64,000 nt of DNA, from the NCBI GenBank assembly GCA_937910905.1, contig CALEPV010000057.1:14622-78621 (forward strand). Direction: 5' to 3'. The translations under genes and the position numbers were made by a program. Below the pieces are notes generated by a model, which did no database searches, had not been told where the DNA came from, and saw only the letters and a program-made list of their open reading frames with translations. This stretch comes from an uncultured Prevotellaceae bacterium. Lineage in GTDB: Bacteria; Bacteroidota; Bacteroidia; Bacteroidales; Bacteroidaceae. Positions 30,982-40,604 of this stretch are shown here, in pieces. Position 1 is the first letter of the stretch; every line of letters begins with the position of its first letter.

Positions 30982-33900
30982 ATGAAAACCAAACTCTATC
31001 TAACGCTGATGCTTCTCCTGCCGACGCTATTTGCAGCGGCCCAGGACATCACCCTGCGCGGCAGGGTGACAGCGGCATCAGACGGCTACCCACTCCCAGG
31101 CGTGTCGGTGGTAGTAGTGGGTACGACCACTGGCGCGACCACCGACCTGGATGGCAACTTCAGCATCAGCACCGACAAGCCCGGCACGCTGCGTTTCAGC
31201 TTCATGGGTATGCAGACACAGACTCGCAAGTTCGCAGGTTCCACTACCTTTAATATAGCACTGGAGGACGACGTGCAGGAGATGCAGGAGGTCGTGGCTA
31301 TAGGCTACGGCACCATGAAGCGCAGCGACCTGACGGGCTCGGTGTCCGTAGTGAACACCGAGCAGATGAAGAAGGTGCCAGCCGCCACCATCGACCAGGC
31401 TCTGCAGGGCCGTGCAGCAGGTGTGAGCGTGAACCTGAACAGCGGTCAGCCCGGCGAGGGCGCCACAGTGCGCATACGAGGCATCGGCACTGTGAACGAT
31501 GCCAATCCTATATATGTTGTAGACGGGGTCATAACCGACAACATAGCCTTCCTGTCGCCCAACGACATCGCATCCATGGAGGTGCTGAAGGACGCTTCGT
31601 CGACCGCCATCTACGGTAGTCGGGGTGCCAATGGTGTGATACTGGTCACCACGAAGTCGGGTGCCGGCGAGAAGGGGCACAGCGAGATCACCTACGACGG
31701 CTACGTAGGCTGGTCGTATGCTACCAAGTACCTGGACGTTATGGACAGCGAGGACTTCCTGAACACCAAGCTGTCTATGACAGGTATAGCACGCAGCGTG
31801 CGCAACTACTACGTGAACAACGGCATGAATGCGTACATCAACAGATACCTGACCTCCACCAGTGAGTACTACCCCGCAGTGCTTGGATGGAGTGCTGCTA
31901 CTCCGGAGAGCGGACTGGACTACAGCGCTATACACACCGACTGGCAGCGCGAGGTGTTCCGCAACGGTGCGTCCATGCAGAACCACCACGTGGGCATCAA
32001 CGGCAGCACCGACAAGAGCGACTACAGCATCAGCGGCAGCTACTTCGACCAGGAGGGCACCATCATCGGATCGGACTATCAGCGCTACACCGTGCGCGCC
32101 AACTCGTCGCACAAGGTGAACGACTGGCTGCGCGTGGGCGAGAACGCCACATATATGTATAGCAAGGGCCGCAGTGTGATGAACAACGCAGCCAGCCCGG
32201 GCGCCAGCATCATATCGGCTGCGCTGGCCATGGCACCGTGGGACCCCGCCCACTATCCCGAGGGTAGTATTACCCGTCAGGGCAAGGATCTGAGCGGCGA
32301 GATATCCGCTGCATCCAACTTCAAGAACGTGCGCAACCCGTTCTCGCAGGTGGAGCACAACCACCCCCGCAACGCCCACGAGCGTTTTGTGACCAACCTC
32401 TTCGCTGAGCTGACCCCGCTGAAGGGGCTGACCTTCCGCACCGATGTCAGTGCCGATATGACATGGGACCGCGTGCGCTCCTACCAGGAGAACTACCGCC
32501 ACTCCAGCTACGACTATGCCAGCGGCGACCGCAACGGTGTGAGCAGCGGCATGTACCGCTACAGCTCAGTGATATGGAACAACATACTGACCTACGCCAA
32601 CAGCATCGGCGACCACAACTTCAGCGTCATGGTGGGTCACACGGGCGAGGAGTACAATATGTACGGCATCAGTGGTTCAGGCAACTACATCAACAACGGC
32701 AACGACGATACCCACTGGTACATAGACCAGACGCAGCAGGACACGCGACTGGTTGGCGACCAGGTGACACGCTCGCGTCGCAGCTCTTTCCTGGGGCGTG
32801 CGTTCTACAGCTACAAGGACCGCTACCTGGCTACATTCAACTTCCGCGCTGACGGCAGCAACAAGTTCCCTGAGCACAAGTGGGGCTACTTCCCTTCGCT
32901 GGCGCTGGGCTGGCGCATCACGGAGGAGGACTTCATGCAGGGCATCGACGCTCTGGACAACCTGAAGCTGCGCTTCGGCTGGGGCCGCATCGGTAACGAC
33001 AAGATAGGCAACGATGCCTTCAACCAGACCATACAGACGGCTGCCCCGACCTTCGTGAGCTATGTGCTGGGCAGCCAGCAGCAGCTGACGGGCGGCTCCA
33101 CCGTGATCATCTGGAAGAACCAGGGCGGCATGTGGGAGCAGACAGAGACATGGAATCTGGGTGTGGACTTCTCGCTGTGGGGCGGCAAGCTCAATGGGTC
33201 GATAGAGGGATTCGTGCGCAACACGCAGGACATGCTGCTCACGGTGAAGGGTCCGGCCTGGATAGGCAACCGCTTCGACGCACAGGCCAATGTGGGCGAG
33301 GTGCGCAACAAGGGTATCGAACTGCAGCTGGGGCACCAGAACCGCATCGGCCACGACTTCACCTATAGCATCGATGGCAACATCTCATTCATAAAGAACG
33401 AGCTCACGGCGCTGAACGGCGGTGATGTGGTGTACGACGGCGACGGCATCCGACTGAGCAACCAGGGTATGCCCCTCTACACCTTCTGGGGCTACAGATA
33501 CAAGGGTGTGTACCAGACCGACGCGGAGGCCGCTGCTGCCATGTGGGGCTACGGTGCTGCCCAGCCCTACCATGCCGGCGATGCCATCTTCGAGGACATA
33601 TCGGGTCCGGGTGGCACGCCCGACGGCCGCATCGACGAGTACGACAAGACGGACCTGGGCAACGCGTTCCCGAAGGTGACATTCGGTCTGAACCTGAGCG
33701 CCAACTGGAAGGACTTCGACCTGTCCGTGTTCTTCTCCGGTCAGGCAGGCAACAAGATTTACAACCAGCTGCGCACCCGTCTCGAGGGCACTGGCACGGA
33801 GTGTGCACTGGCCAGCTACATGGGCGATGTGTGGCACAACGACTACGATGCGGAGGGTAACATCATCGGTCAGTCGGGCAGCATAGCCAATCCGTACAAC

Positions 33901-34161
33901 AGCGTGAACGCAGCTGTGAGCGACCGTTTCATCGAGAACGGCTCGTTCCTGCGCCTGAAGAACATCCAGCTGGGCTACAGCCTGCCGGCACGGGTGGTCC
34001 AGAAGCTGCACATCCAGCGCCTGCGTGTATATGCTTCATGCACCAACCTGTTCACCATCACGAAGTACAAGGGCTACGACCCGGAGTTGAGCTCAGGCGT
34101 GGACTACGGCAACTATCCGCAGGCCCGCACGGTGCTGCTGGGCGCACAGCTGGCGTTCTAA
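30982..34161 (+). CDS. SusC/RagA-family TonB-linked outer-membrane transporter
   Basis: A 1059-aa TonB-dependent transporter: signal peptide (MKTKLYLTLMLLLPTLFAAA), carboxypeptidase-like domain (about residues 23-100, ITLRGRVTAASDGYPLPGVSVV), plug (about 115-230, with the SusC-type MKRSDLTGSVSVV and GSRGANGVILVTTKSG) and a 22-strand barrel ending in aromatic Phe (LLGAQLAF). With the SusD protein encoded 40 bp downstream it imports oligosaccharides across the outer membrane. The neighbouring GH128 and GH81 genes point to beta-1,3-glucan fragments. First gene of operon 1. Confidence 0.95.
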   Translation: MKTKLYLTLMLLLPTLFAAAQDITLRGRVTAASDGYPLPGVSVVVVGTTTGATTDLDGNFSISTDKPGTLRFSFMGMQTQTRKFAGSTTFNIALEDDVQEMQEVVAIGYGTMKRSDLTGSVSVVNTEQMKKVPAATIDQALQGRAAGVSVNLNSGQPGEGATVRIRGIGTVNDANPIYVVDGVITDNIAFLSPNDIASMEVLKDASSTAIYGSRGANGVILVTTKSGAGEKGHSEITYDGYVGWSYATKYLDVMDSEDFLNTKLSMTGIARSVRNYYVNNGMNAYINRYLTSTSEYYPAVLGWSAATPESGLDYSAIHTDWQREVFRNGASMQNHHVGINGSTDKSDYSISGSYFDQEGTIIGSDYQRYTVRANSSHKVNDWLRVGENATYMYSKGRSVMNNAASPGASIISAALAMAPWDPAHYPEGSITRQGKDLSGEISAASNFKNVRNPFSQVEHNHPRNAHERFVTNLFAELTPLKGLTFRTDVSADMTWDRVRSYQENYRHSSYDYASGDRNGVSSGMYRYSSVIWNNILTYANSIGDHNFSVMVGHTGEEYNMYGISGSGNYINNGNDDTHWYIDQTQQDTRLVGDQVTRSRRSSFLGRAFYSYKDRYLATFNFRADGSNKFPEHKWGYFPSLALGWRITEEDFMQGIDALDNLKLRFGWGRIGNDKIGNDAFNQTIQTAAPTFVSYVLGSQQQLTGGSTVIIWKNQGGMWEQTETWNLGVDFSLWGGKLNGSIEGFVRNTQDMLLTVKGPAWIGNRFDAQANVGEVRNKGIELQLGHQNRIGHDFTYSIDGNISFIKNELTALNGGDVVYDGDGIRLSNQGMPLYTFWGYRYKGVYQTDAEAAAAMWGYGAAQPYHAGDAIFEDISGPGGTPDGRIDEYDKTDLGNAFPKVTFGLNLSANWKDFDLSVFFSGQAGNKIYNQLRTRLEGTGTECALASYMGDVWHNDYDAEGNIIGQSGSIANPYNSVNAAVSDRFIENGSFLRLKNIQLGYSLPARVVQKLHIQRLRVYASCTNLFTITKYKGYDPELSSGVDYGNYPQARTVLLGAQLAF

Positions 34162-34200
34162 CCCCCCTCAAAATATCATCCAACAAAACAAGACAACAAG

Positions 34201-35829
34201 ATGAAAGCGCTATATAAGAAGCTCACAGCGATAGCAGCTGGTCTGCCCGCCCTGATGACAGTGGCAGGCTGCGGTACCCTAATGCTGCTCGCATCCTGCA
34301 ACGACTGGCTCGAAGAGGAGACTCCGGGCGTCACCAAGCTCAATGACTACTTCACCGCTGGCTCTCAGAGCGCGGCCGAGGATGTGGTCAACTCCGCCTA
34401 CGCCCCACTGCAGTGGGAGTTCGGCGACACCTACTGCGCCGAGTGGTTCATAGGCGACATCGCTTCCGACGATGCCCTGAAGGGCGGTCAGAACCTCGCC
34501 GACGGCCTTCAGTACCTGGACATCGACAACTTCAAGGTGCAGGCGGACAACTCCATGCTGCTCGACTACTGGCGTGCACAGTGGTCAGGGGTGGCCCGTG
34601 CCAACCTCGCGATCACCGAGCTGCCGTACATGAGCGGCGACAGCATAGCATCCGACGTGCGCAGCCGTCTCATCGCCGAGGCCCGTTTCCTGCGTGCATA
34701 CTACTACTTCAGGCTGGTACGCGTGTTTGGTGCCATGCCTATCATCGACTTCGTGGTGAACTCCAGCAGCAAGTGGCACAAGGACCGCGCGTCGCTGGAC
34801 GAGAACTACACATTCATTCTCGATGACTTGCTCGCTGCCGAGACCGGCCTGTGGGTGAAGAGCCGCTACGCCGATGAGGACCTGGGTCGCGCCACCAAGG
34901 GTGCTGCACAGGCCATGCTCGCCAAGGTGTACCTCACCAGGCACGACTATGCACAGGCCAAGACATGGGCCAAGAAGGTCATCGACTCCCACGAGTACAC
35001 ACTGTTCGGCGCTGCCCACGGCGGCTACTACCAGAACTTCACCCTCGATGGTGAGAACGGTGCAGAGAGCGTGTTCGAGATTCAGTACATGGACGATGAC
35101 ATGAGCGACTACGGCGGCTTCGGCTACACACGCGGTTCGTTCTCTCAGATACTCACCCGCTCGCGAAGCAGCAACATGGGCGGCGGCTGGGGCTTCAACC
35201 ACCCTACGCAGAACCTCTACGATGAGTACGAGACCGCTCCGACGCTTGACCCGCGTCGCGACCTCACCATCCTCAACCCCACCGATGCCGAGATGACCAA
35301 CCCTGAGGAGGAGGTGTACCTGGGCAACCGGTACATCAGCAACAAGCTGGCATGGCGCAACTCCAGCGGCACCTTCCCCAAGTTGAGTCACGACGCACGC
35401 GGCCCGCTGAACAACCGACAGATACGCTACTCCGACGTGCTGCTGATCTACGCCGAGGCGTGCTGCGAGAGCGGCGACCTCACAGCTGCCAAGAGCGCCC
35501 TCAACGAGGTGCGCAGCCGCGTAGGGCTGGCCGACTTCCCCTACACCGCAACCTACCAGGGCACCGTGCACGCCTTCGCCGACAACCAGGCCGACCTGCG
35601 CACAGCCATACGCCACGAGCGCCGCGTAGAGCTCGCCATGGAGGGACACCGCTGGTTCGACCTCGTGCGCTGGGGCATCGCCAAGCAGACGCTGGATGCC
35701 TACATCGCCAAGGAGTCGGCCGAGGTGCGCGACCAGTGGGGCTTCTTCCAGGAGGGAAAGAACGAGCTGTTCCCCATCCCGACCAAGGAGCTGGAGCTGA
35801 GCGGCATCGAGCAGAACCCTGGCTACTAA
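34201..35829 (+). CDS. SusD/RagB-family surface glycan-binding lipoprotein
   Basis: A 542-aa lipoprotein with lipobox LLASC (Cys33 region) followed by NDWLEEETPGVTKLNDYF, the typical SusD start. Helical TPR-like segments follow (IAEARFLRAYYYFRLVRVFG), and the C-terminal SusD landmarks ESGDLTAAKSALNEVRSRVG and AIRHERRVELAMEGHRWFDLVRWG close with FPIPTKELELSGIEQNPGY. SusD sits as a lid on SusC at the cell surface and delivers glycan. The signal peptide is unusually long, with a second Cys (AGC) about 14 residues before the lipobox Cys. Confidence 0.95.
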   Translation: MKALYKKLTAIAAGLPALMTVAGCGTLMLLASCNDWLEEETPGVTKLNDYFTAGSQSAAEDVVNSAYAPLQWEFGDTYCAEWFIGDIASDDALKGGQNLADGLQYLDIDNFKVQADNSMLLDYWRAQWSGVARANLAITELPYMSGDSIASDVRSRLIAEARFLRAYYYFRLVRVFGAMPIIDFVVNSSSKWHKDRASLDENYTFILDDLLAAETGLWVKSRYADEDLGRATKGAAQAMLAKVYLTRHDYAQAKTWAKKVIDSHEYTLFGAAHGGYYQNFTLDGENGAESVFEIQYMDDDMSDYGGFGYTRGSFSQILTRSRSSNMGGGWGFNHPTQNLYDEYETAPTLDPRRDLTILNPTDAEMTNPEEEVYLGNRYISNKLAWRNSSGTFPKLSHDARGPLNNRQIRYSDVLLIYAEACCESGDLTAAKSALNEVRSRVGLADFPYTATYQGTVHAFADNQADLRTAIRHERRVELAMEGHRWFDLVRWGIAKQTLDAYIAKESAEVRDQWGFFQEGKNELFPIPTKELELSGIEQNPGY

Positions 35830-35895
35830 CGGCAAGACCATACCCAGCCCGATTGGAATACAGATACAATACCATAACCCAACACAATTACCCTT

Positions 35896-36735
35896 ATGAA
35901 GAAACTCTTACTCCTCATTGCTGCAGCTGCAATCAGCTCAGCATCTTATGCACAGCTCCGTGTGAGCATGGCCGAAGAGAACCCCTTCGAGTTCCCAGCC
36001 AGCGAGTCGTATGTAGGCATCTTCCTCGGCGACGAGACGCGTGCCAACTTCGGTTTGACCGATGCCAACTACCTCTACATCGGCCCCGATGCCGACCGTG
36101 GACGCAACCTGTGGGTATGGGACGGCTCGTCGCACTTCGGTGAGACGCCCGACCTGAACAGCTTCGGAATACCGGGCGAGTACATGGCCTACATCGTAGG
36201 CAGTGCGGGCTGGTCGGGAATCGGCTACAACATCGCCAAGGATGCTCCTGTCCTCGACCTGAGCTTCATCGACAGCAACTGGTCGTTCCACCTCGCTGTG
36301 AAGTCGACCTCCAAGGAGACTTTCACCTTCACCATCACCGACGGCGACGGCACTGAGGCCCAGCTGGTGCTGGGCGACGGCCCCAACGGCGACGGCGTGG
36401 CAGCGGTAGGCAACTTCCCCCGCGACGGGGAGTGGTACAACATCGAGGCTCCTCTGGACTGGCTTGAGGACCAGTTTGAGTTCACTTTCGGCGGCGATGC
36501 GTCGAAGTGCTATGCCGACAAGAACATGCTGGTGGTGCTGGCAGGGGGTGTCGAAGGCACGGAGATAGACTTCGACGCTGCATTCTACCACGGCCCGAAG
36601 GTTGACTTCACAGGTGTGCGCAGCGTATCGGCTGCGGCTGCCTTCGGCAACACCATCTACGACATCACAGGCCGTCAGACCGATGCCAGCCGCAGAGGGC
36701 TCTATATCCGCGAGGGCAAGAAGTTCGTGAAGTAA
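35896..36735 (+). CDS. Secreted single-module glycan-binding protein with T9SS tail
   Basis: A 279-aa exported protein: signal peptide (MKKLLLLIAAAAISSASYAQ), one roughly 200-residue module (about 25-230) with SYVGIFLGDETRANFGLTDA, GYNIAKDAPVLDLSFIDSNW, SFHLAVKSTSKETFTFTITD and GNFPRDGEWYNIEAPLDWL, and a T9SS-type tail (TIYDITGRQTDASRRGLYIR). The same module recurs three times in the GH128 protein downstream. Position after susD suggests the role of a SusE-type surface glycan-binding protein, but it has no lipobox, so anchoring would be by T9SS. Binding to beta-1,3-glucan is inferred from context. Confidence 0.72.
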   Translation: MKKLLLLIAAAAISSASYAQLRVSMAEENPFEFPASESYVGIFLGDETRANFGLTDANYLYIGPDADRGRNLWVWDGSSHFGETPDLNSFGIPGEYMAYIVGSAGWSGIGYNIAKDAPVLDLSFIDSNWSFHLAVKSTSKETFTFTITDGDGTEAQLVLGDGPNGDGVAAVGNFPRDGEWYNIEAPLDWLEDQFEFTFGGDASKCYADKNMLVVLAGGVEGTEIDFDAAFYHGPKVDFTGVRSVSAAAAFGNTIYDITGRQTDASRRGLYIREGKKFVK

Positions 36736-36741
36736 CACACT

Positions 36742-39700
36742 ATGAAGAAGCTAATCCTATCATCCTTGCTGCTGCTGGCCGCTGCCCTGCTGCCGGCACA
36801 GGAGCCTACGGCGGGCCGCTCGCAGAAGCGCGGCTTCGGCGAGGACAACCTGGGCTACATTCAGGACATGCGCGCTCTGGCCAAGGGCTGCTCGTGGTGG
36901 TACAACTGGGGCCACACCCCGGCTGCCACGCACGACAGGTTCCTGGCCGAGGGCGGACAGATTGAGTACGTGCCCATGACCTGGAACGGCGGCTACAACC
37001 TGGCCACGCTGCGCAGCTACTACGAGAGCCATCCGCAGGACAGGTACCTGCTGGGCTTCAATGAGCCCAACTTCCGGGCTCAGTCCAACATGACACCGAG
37101 CCAGGCTGCGGAGAGGTGGCCTGCGCTGGAGCAACTGGCTGAGGAGCTGGAGCTGAAGCTGGTGGCGCCGGCTCTGAACTACCCTGACGGCGCCATCAAC
37201 GACGGGCGCACATACCAGCCGACGGAGTGGATGGATGCCTTCATCGCGGCCTACAAGTCGCAGAACGGCGGCCGCGAGCCGCGTATGGACTATCTGGCTC
37301 TGCACTGCTACATGGACCAGCCGACGGCCATGATAGACTTCGTGGAGAACTTCGCCAAGCGCTACAACCGTCAGGTGTGGCTCACGGAGTTCTGCTCGTG
37401 GGAGGCGGGCAGCCTCACGGCCGAGACACAGCTGACACAGATGGTGCAGAAGGTGGCGCTGCTGGAGCAGAGCCAGTGGGTGTTCCGCTACGCGTGGTTC
37501 AAGGCGCGCAGCGCGAATGTGTACCCCTACTACAACCTTGTGGAGTACCCCAACACGTCGCGCGGCATACCCGCTGGAACGTATACACGGGTGGGGTTCG
37601 CCTACGTGCACATGTCGACGTTCAACAAGGACAAGTTCTACACCCCTGGCGAGGTCATACCTGTGAACGAGTTCATAGCCTCACACAACGTGAAGGACAT
37701 CCAGTGGGGGCTCGACCCGCAGTCGCGCGACAGCGTGGAGATCGGGCTACAAGGCACAGGACTGTCGCTGACCTACCAGATCGACGTGCCAGAGGCTGGC
37801 AGCTACAAGCTGCTCGTGCGAGCAGCCCGACCGTCCGGCAGCGCTTCGCTGAAGCCGAGAATCAACATACTGGACGGCGAAGGCAAAACGCTGGTGGCAA
37901 AGTACACACTCGAGCCCGTAGAGGACACACTGACCTACGTGCCCTATCTGATAGACATCGAGCTCAAGGCGGGACACCAGCAGATCACCCTCCAGAAGGA
38001 CAACGCACGCGCATGCAACATCTCGCTCCTGCGCTTCGCCAAGAGCTTCGACACCACCGATGCCGACCTCAAGACCGCCACCGGCAAGCCCCGCACCACC
38101 GGCAAGGACAACGATAACCCTAACGATAACCCTAACAACAACCACGACAAGAACTGGGGCAACGAGAATGTGAAGGTCAGTGCGGCCAAAAACGCACCCT
38201 ACGAGTTCAAGGACGGCGAGAAGTACTACGCCATCTTCCTCGATGAGCAGACGCTGCGCAAGGCCGGCATCAGCGCCAACAACTTCGTGAACCTGGGCGA
38301 CAACGGCGGGTCGCAGAACTCCTACAACTGGAACAACACCTTCTCCTACGCCGACCAGACCGGCGAGAATAGCTTCGGCGTCACAGGCAACTACGTCGCC
38401 CTCATCGTGGGAGACCAGGGATGGAGCGGACTCGGCTACAACGTTAATGCCGCACAGGGCAACCTCGACCTGTCGGGCATCAACCAGGACTACTCGTTGC
38501 ACATGGCCGTGAAGAGCACCAGCGACAAGACACTGTACTTCTACATCTGCGACGGCCAAGGCCACCTGGCACGCATCATCCTCGGAGACGACTTCTGGAC
38601 CGAGGTGCCACAGGGCGCTGCCGACCAGCATCGGTTCGTGCCCATAGCCAACTTCGAGCGCAACGGACAGTGGCACAACATCGACATACCCATGTCGTAC
38701 CTCACCTCCAAGTTCGGACTCAACTTCTCACGCGACACCGACTACGACGGCAACCTGTTCTGCGTCATGGCCGGAGGCACCGCCGGCACCGACGTGGCCT
38801 TCGATGCCGTGTTCTTCCACGGACCCGCCGACAGCCAGCCCGACACCACCGCCAGCAGCTACGACCTGCGCATATCCTGCGCCGAGGACACACCGTTCCG
38901 ATTCTCCGACACCGACCGCTACTACCTCATCTACCCCGATGCGGGCACACTCGGAGCCCAGCTGAAGGCCAGCCAGATAGTGGACTGCGGGCCCAACGGA
39001 AGCAACCGTCAGCTCTACCCGTGGGCCGACACCTTCACCTTTCCAGTAGCCAACGAGTCCAACAGCTTCGGCGTGGGGGCAGCCTACATGAACTGCCGCG
39101 TCGACAGCGCCGGCTGGAGCGGACTCGGCTTCTTCGTCGGCGGCAGCTCCGCACCACTGAACCTCACCGGCATCAACGACGACTTCACACTGCACTTCGC
39201 CGTGAAGACCACCTACACCGGTATGCTGGAGTTCGAGCTGGTCGACGACATGGGCAACGGCGGCTGGATAGTGCTGGGCGACGGCGATGGCACCTTCGAG
39301 GGCCACAAGATAGCCGGCAACTTCCCACGCGACGGCAAGTGGTACAACATCGATGTGCCCATCCGATGGCTGGCCAATGAGTGGGCTGTCAACTTCAGCA
39401 CCAGCTCCAACTTCACAGGCAACCTGTTCTGCTTCCTCGCCGGAGGCGTGGCAGGCACCCAGGTCGGCGTGGACGCCGTGTTCGTCTACGGTCCCCAGGA
39501 GTCCGCACGCACCAGCGAAGTGAAAACCGCCACCCAGCTCGACGACCGGCAGCCCGTCATCACACACCTCGACGACAACAACCGCTTCCAGTTCCTCACC
39601 CACCAGAACTACGACTACTACGTCATCTACCTCGATGGCGAGACGCAGTCCAACATCGCCAACCAGCACCTCTACTACCTGGGGCCTAACGGCACCACAC

Positions 39701-40437
39701 AGAACGTGTACCCCTGGGACGGCACACTCGTCGCCGGCGACCCCGATGGCGAGAACAGCTTCGGCGTCACCGGCGGCTATCAGGCATGGACCGCCACCGA
39801 CAAGGGCTGGCTCGGCCTCGGCTACAACATATCGCCCAGTGCAGGCTGGGACCTCACCGGCATCACCGCCGACTACACCCTGCACTTCGCCGTAAAGAGC
39901 ACCTCGCTCATCAACTACCACTACACCGTGATGGACGGCAACGGCAAGGCCGCCTACCTGAACCTCGGCCCGAACACCGCCTGGGAGAACAATGCCACCA
40001 TTGCACCGCTGGGCGACTTCGAGCGCGACGACACCTGGTACACCGTCGATGTGCCCGTGAGCTACCTCATGCGCCAGGGTCTCGACTTCGCCACCTGCCG
40101 TGTGTTCCGTGCCGGCAACATATTCAACATCACAGCCCAGGCCCGCACCGAGACCGATGCCCGTGGTCAGGAGCAGACCACAGCAGCCATCGTCGAAGGC
40201 ACACCCGTGCACTACGATGCCATCTTCTTCTACGGCCCCGCCCGCCTGCCCGACGGCATCAGCGAGCTGCACCAGTCCCAGCCTGAGTCCACCGCCGCTG
40301 GCCAGACCGCAGCCCACAGCGGAGTCTACGACCTCACCGGCCGCCGCGTGGACGCAGCACAAGGCACAGTCCGCAGCGCATCACAGCTCAAGCGCGGCAT
40401 CTACATCATCAATGGCCGCAAAGTAATCATACGCTGA
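36742..40437 (+). CDS. Multimodular GH128 endo-beta-1,3-glucanase with three binding modules
   Basis: A 1231-aa secreted enzyme: signal peptide (1-19); GH128 catalytic domain (about 28-300) with the acid/base Glu108 in LLGFNEPN and nucleophile Glu216 in VWLTEFCSWE; a CBM6-like sandwich (about 315-445); an Asn/Asp/Pro linker (about 450-478, DNPNDNPNNN); three homologous modules of roughly 215 residues (about 480-695, 705-925, 940-1165), each with GWSGLGY or GWLGLGY and (H/F)MAVKST-type cores; and a T9SS tail (GVYDLTGRRV...GIYIINGRKVIIR). GH128 enzymes cut beta-1,3-glucan internally. The gene starts 6 bp after the binding-protein gene, closing operon 1. Surface display by T9SS is inferred. Confidence 0.85.
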   Translation: MKKLILSSLLLLAAALLPAQEPTAGRSQKRGFGEDNLGYIQDMRALAKGCSWWYNWGHTPAATHDRFLAEGGQIEYVPMTWNGGYNLATLRSYYESHPQDRYLLGFNEPNFRAQSNMTPSQAAERWPALEQLAEELELKLVAPALNYPDGAINDGRTYQPTEWMDAFIAAYKSQNGGREPRMDYLALHCYMDQPTAMIDFVENFAKRYNRQVWLTEFCSWEAGSLTAETQLTQMVQKVALLEQSQWVFRYAWFKARSANVYPYYNLVEYPNTSRGIPAGTYTRVGFAYVHMSTFNKDKFYTPGEVIPVNEFIASHNVKDIQWGLDPQSRDSVEIGLQGTGLSLTYQIDVPEAGSYKLLVRAARPSGSASLKPRINILDGEGKTLVAKYTLEPVEDTLTYVPYLIDIELKAGHQQITLQKDNARACNISLLRFAKSFDTTDADLKTATGKPRTTGKDNDNPNDNPNNNHDKNWGNENVKVSAAKNAPYEFKDGEKYYAIFLDEQTLRKAGISANNFVNLGDNGGSQNSYNWNNTFSYADQTGENSFGVTGNYVALIVGDQGWSGLGYNVNAAQGNLDLSGINQDYSLHMAVKSTSDKTLYFYICDGQGHLARIILGDDFWTEVPQGAADQHRFVPIANFERNGQWHNIDIPMSYLTSKFGLNFSRDTDYDGNLFCVMAGGTAGTDVAFDAVFFHGPADSQPDTTASSYDLRISCAEDTPFRFSDTDRYYLIYPDAGTLGAQLKASQIVDCGPNGSNRQLYPWADTFTFPVANESNSFGVGAAYMNCRVDSAGWSGLGFFVGGSSAPLNLTGINDDFTLHFAVKTTYTGMLEFELVDDMGNGGWIVLGDGDGTFEGHKIAGNFPRDGKWYNIDVPIRWLANEWAVNFSTSSNFTGNLFCFLAGGVAGTQVGVDAVFVYGPQESARTSEVKTATQLDDRQPVITHLDDNNRFQFLTHQNYDYYVIYLDGETQSNIANQHLYYLGPNGTTQNVYPWDGTLVAGDPDGENSFGVTGGYQAWTATDKGWLGLGYNISPSAGWDLTGITADYTLHFAVKSTSLINYHYTVMDGNGKAAYLNLGPNTAWENNATIAPLGDFERDDTWYTVDVPVSYLMRQGLDFATCRVFRAGNIFNITAQARTETDARGQEQTTAAIVEGTPVHYDAIFFYGPARLPDGISELHQSQPESTAAGQTAAHSGVYDLTGRRVDAAQGTVRSASQLKRGIYIINGRKVIIR

Positions 40438-40495
40438 TCCCTGCGCTCTTTGTGAAAGAACTCTCAACTCTCAACTACTGAGCTATCAATTCTTA

Positions 40496-40604
40496 AACAG
40501 CACGCTGTTGAATGCAGAACAGCGTGCTGTTGAGCATCGTACACCGCGGTGCAGCACCCTCTACACCGCGGTGCAACGACCTCTACACCGCGGTGCAGAG
40601 CACT
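40496..40604. repeat. 22-bp palindromic array with two different cores in phase
   Basis: AACAGCACGCTGTT (40496) and AACAGCGTGCTGTT (40518) are followed in the same 22-bp phase by three units with ACACCGCGGTGCA (units 40539, 40561, 40583). Palindrome centres are spaced exactly 22 bp. A degenerate further unit (CATCGACGCGATG) follows at 40605. Confidence 0.88.

Noticed and set aside
31078..32502. Long minus-strand frame opposite susC
   Set aside because: It is an antisense shadow of an unambiguous SusC gene with no coding features of its own.
38104..38145. Repeated AACGATAACCCT units as a mobile or regulatory repeat
   Set aside because: They encode the Asn/Asp/Pro linker of the GH128 protein; ordinary linker repetition explains them.
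38728..40362. Long minus-strand frame opposite the GH128 gene (about 544 codons)
   Set aside because: Its low-complexity Val/Gly/Glu composition follows from the repeated modules on the coding strand; there is no promoter or family match.
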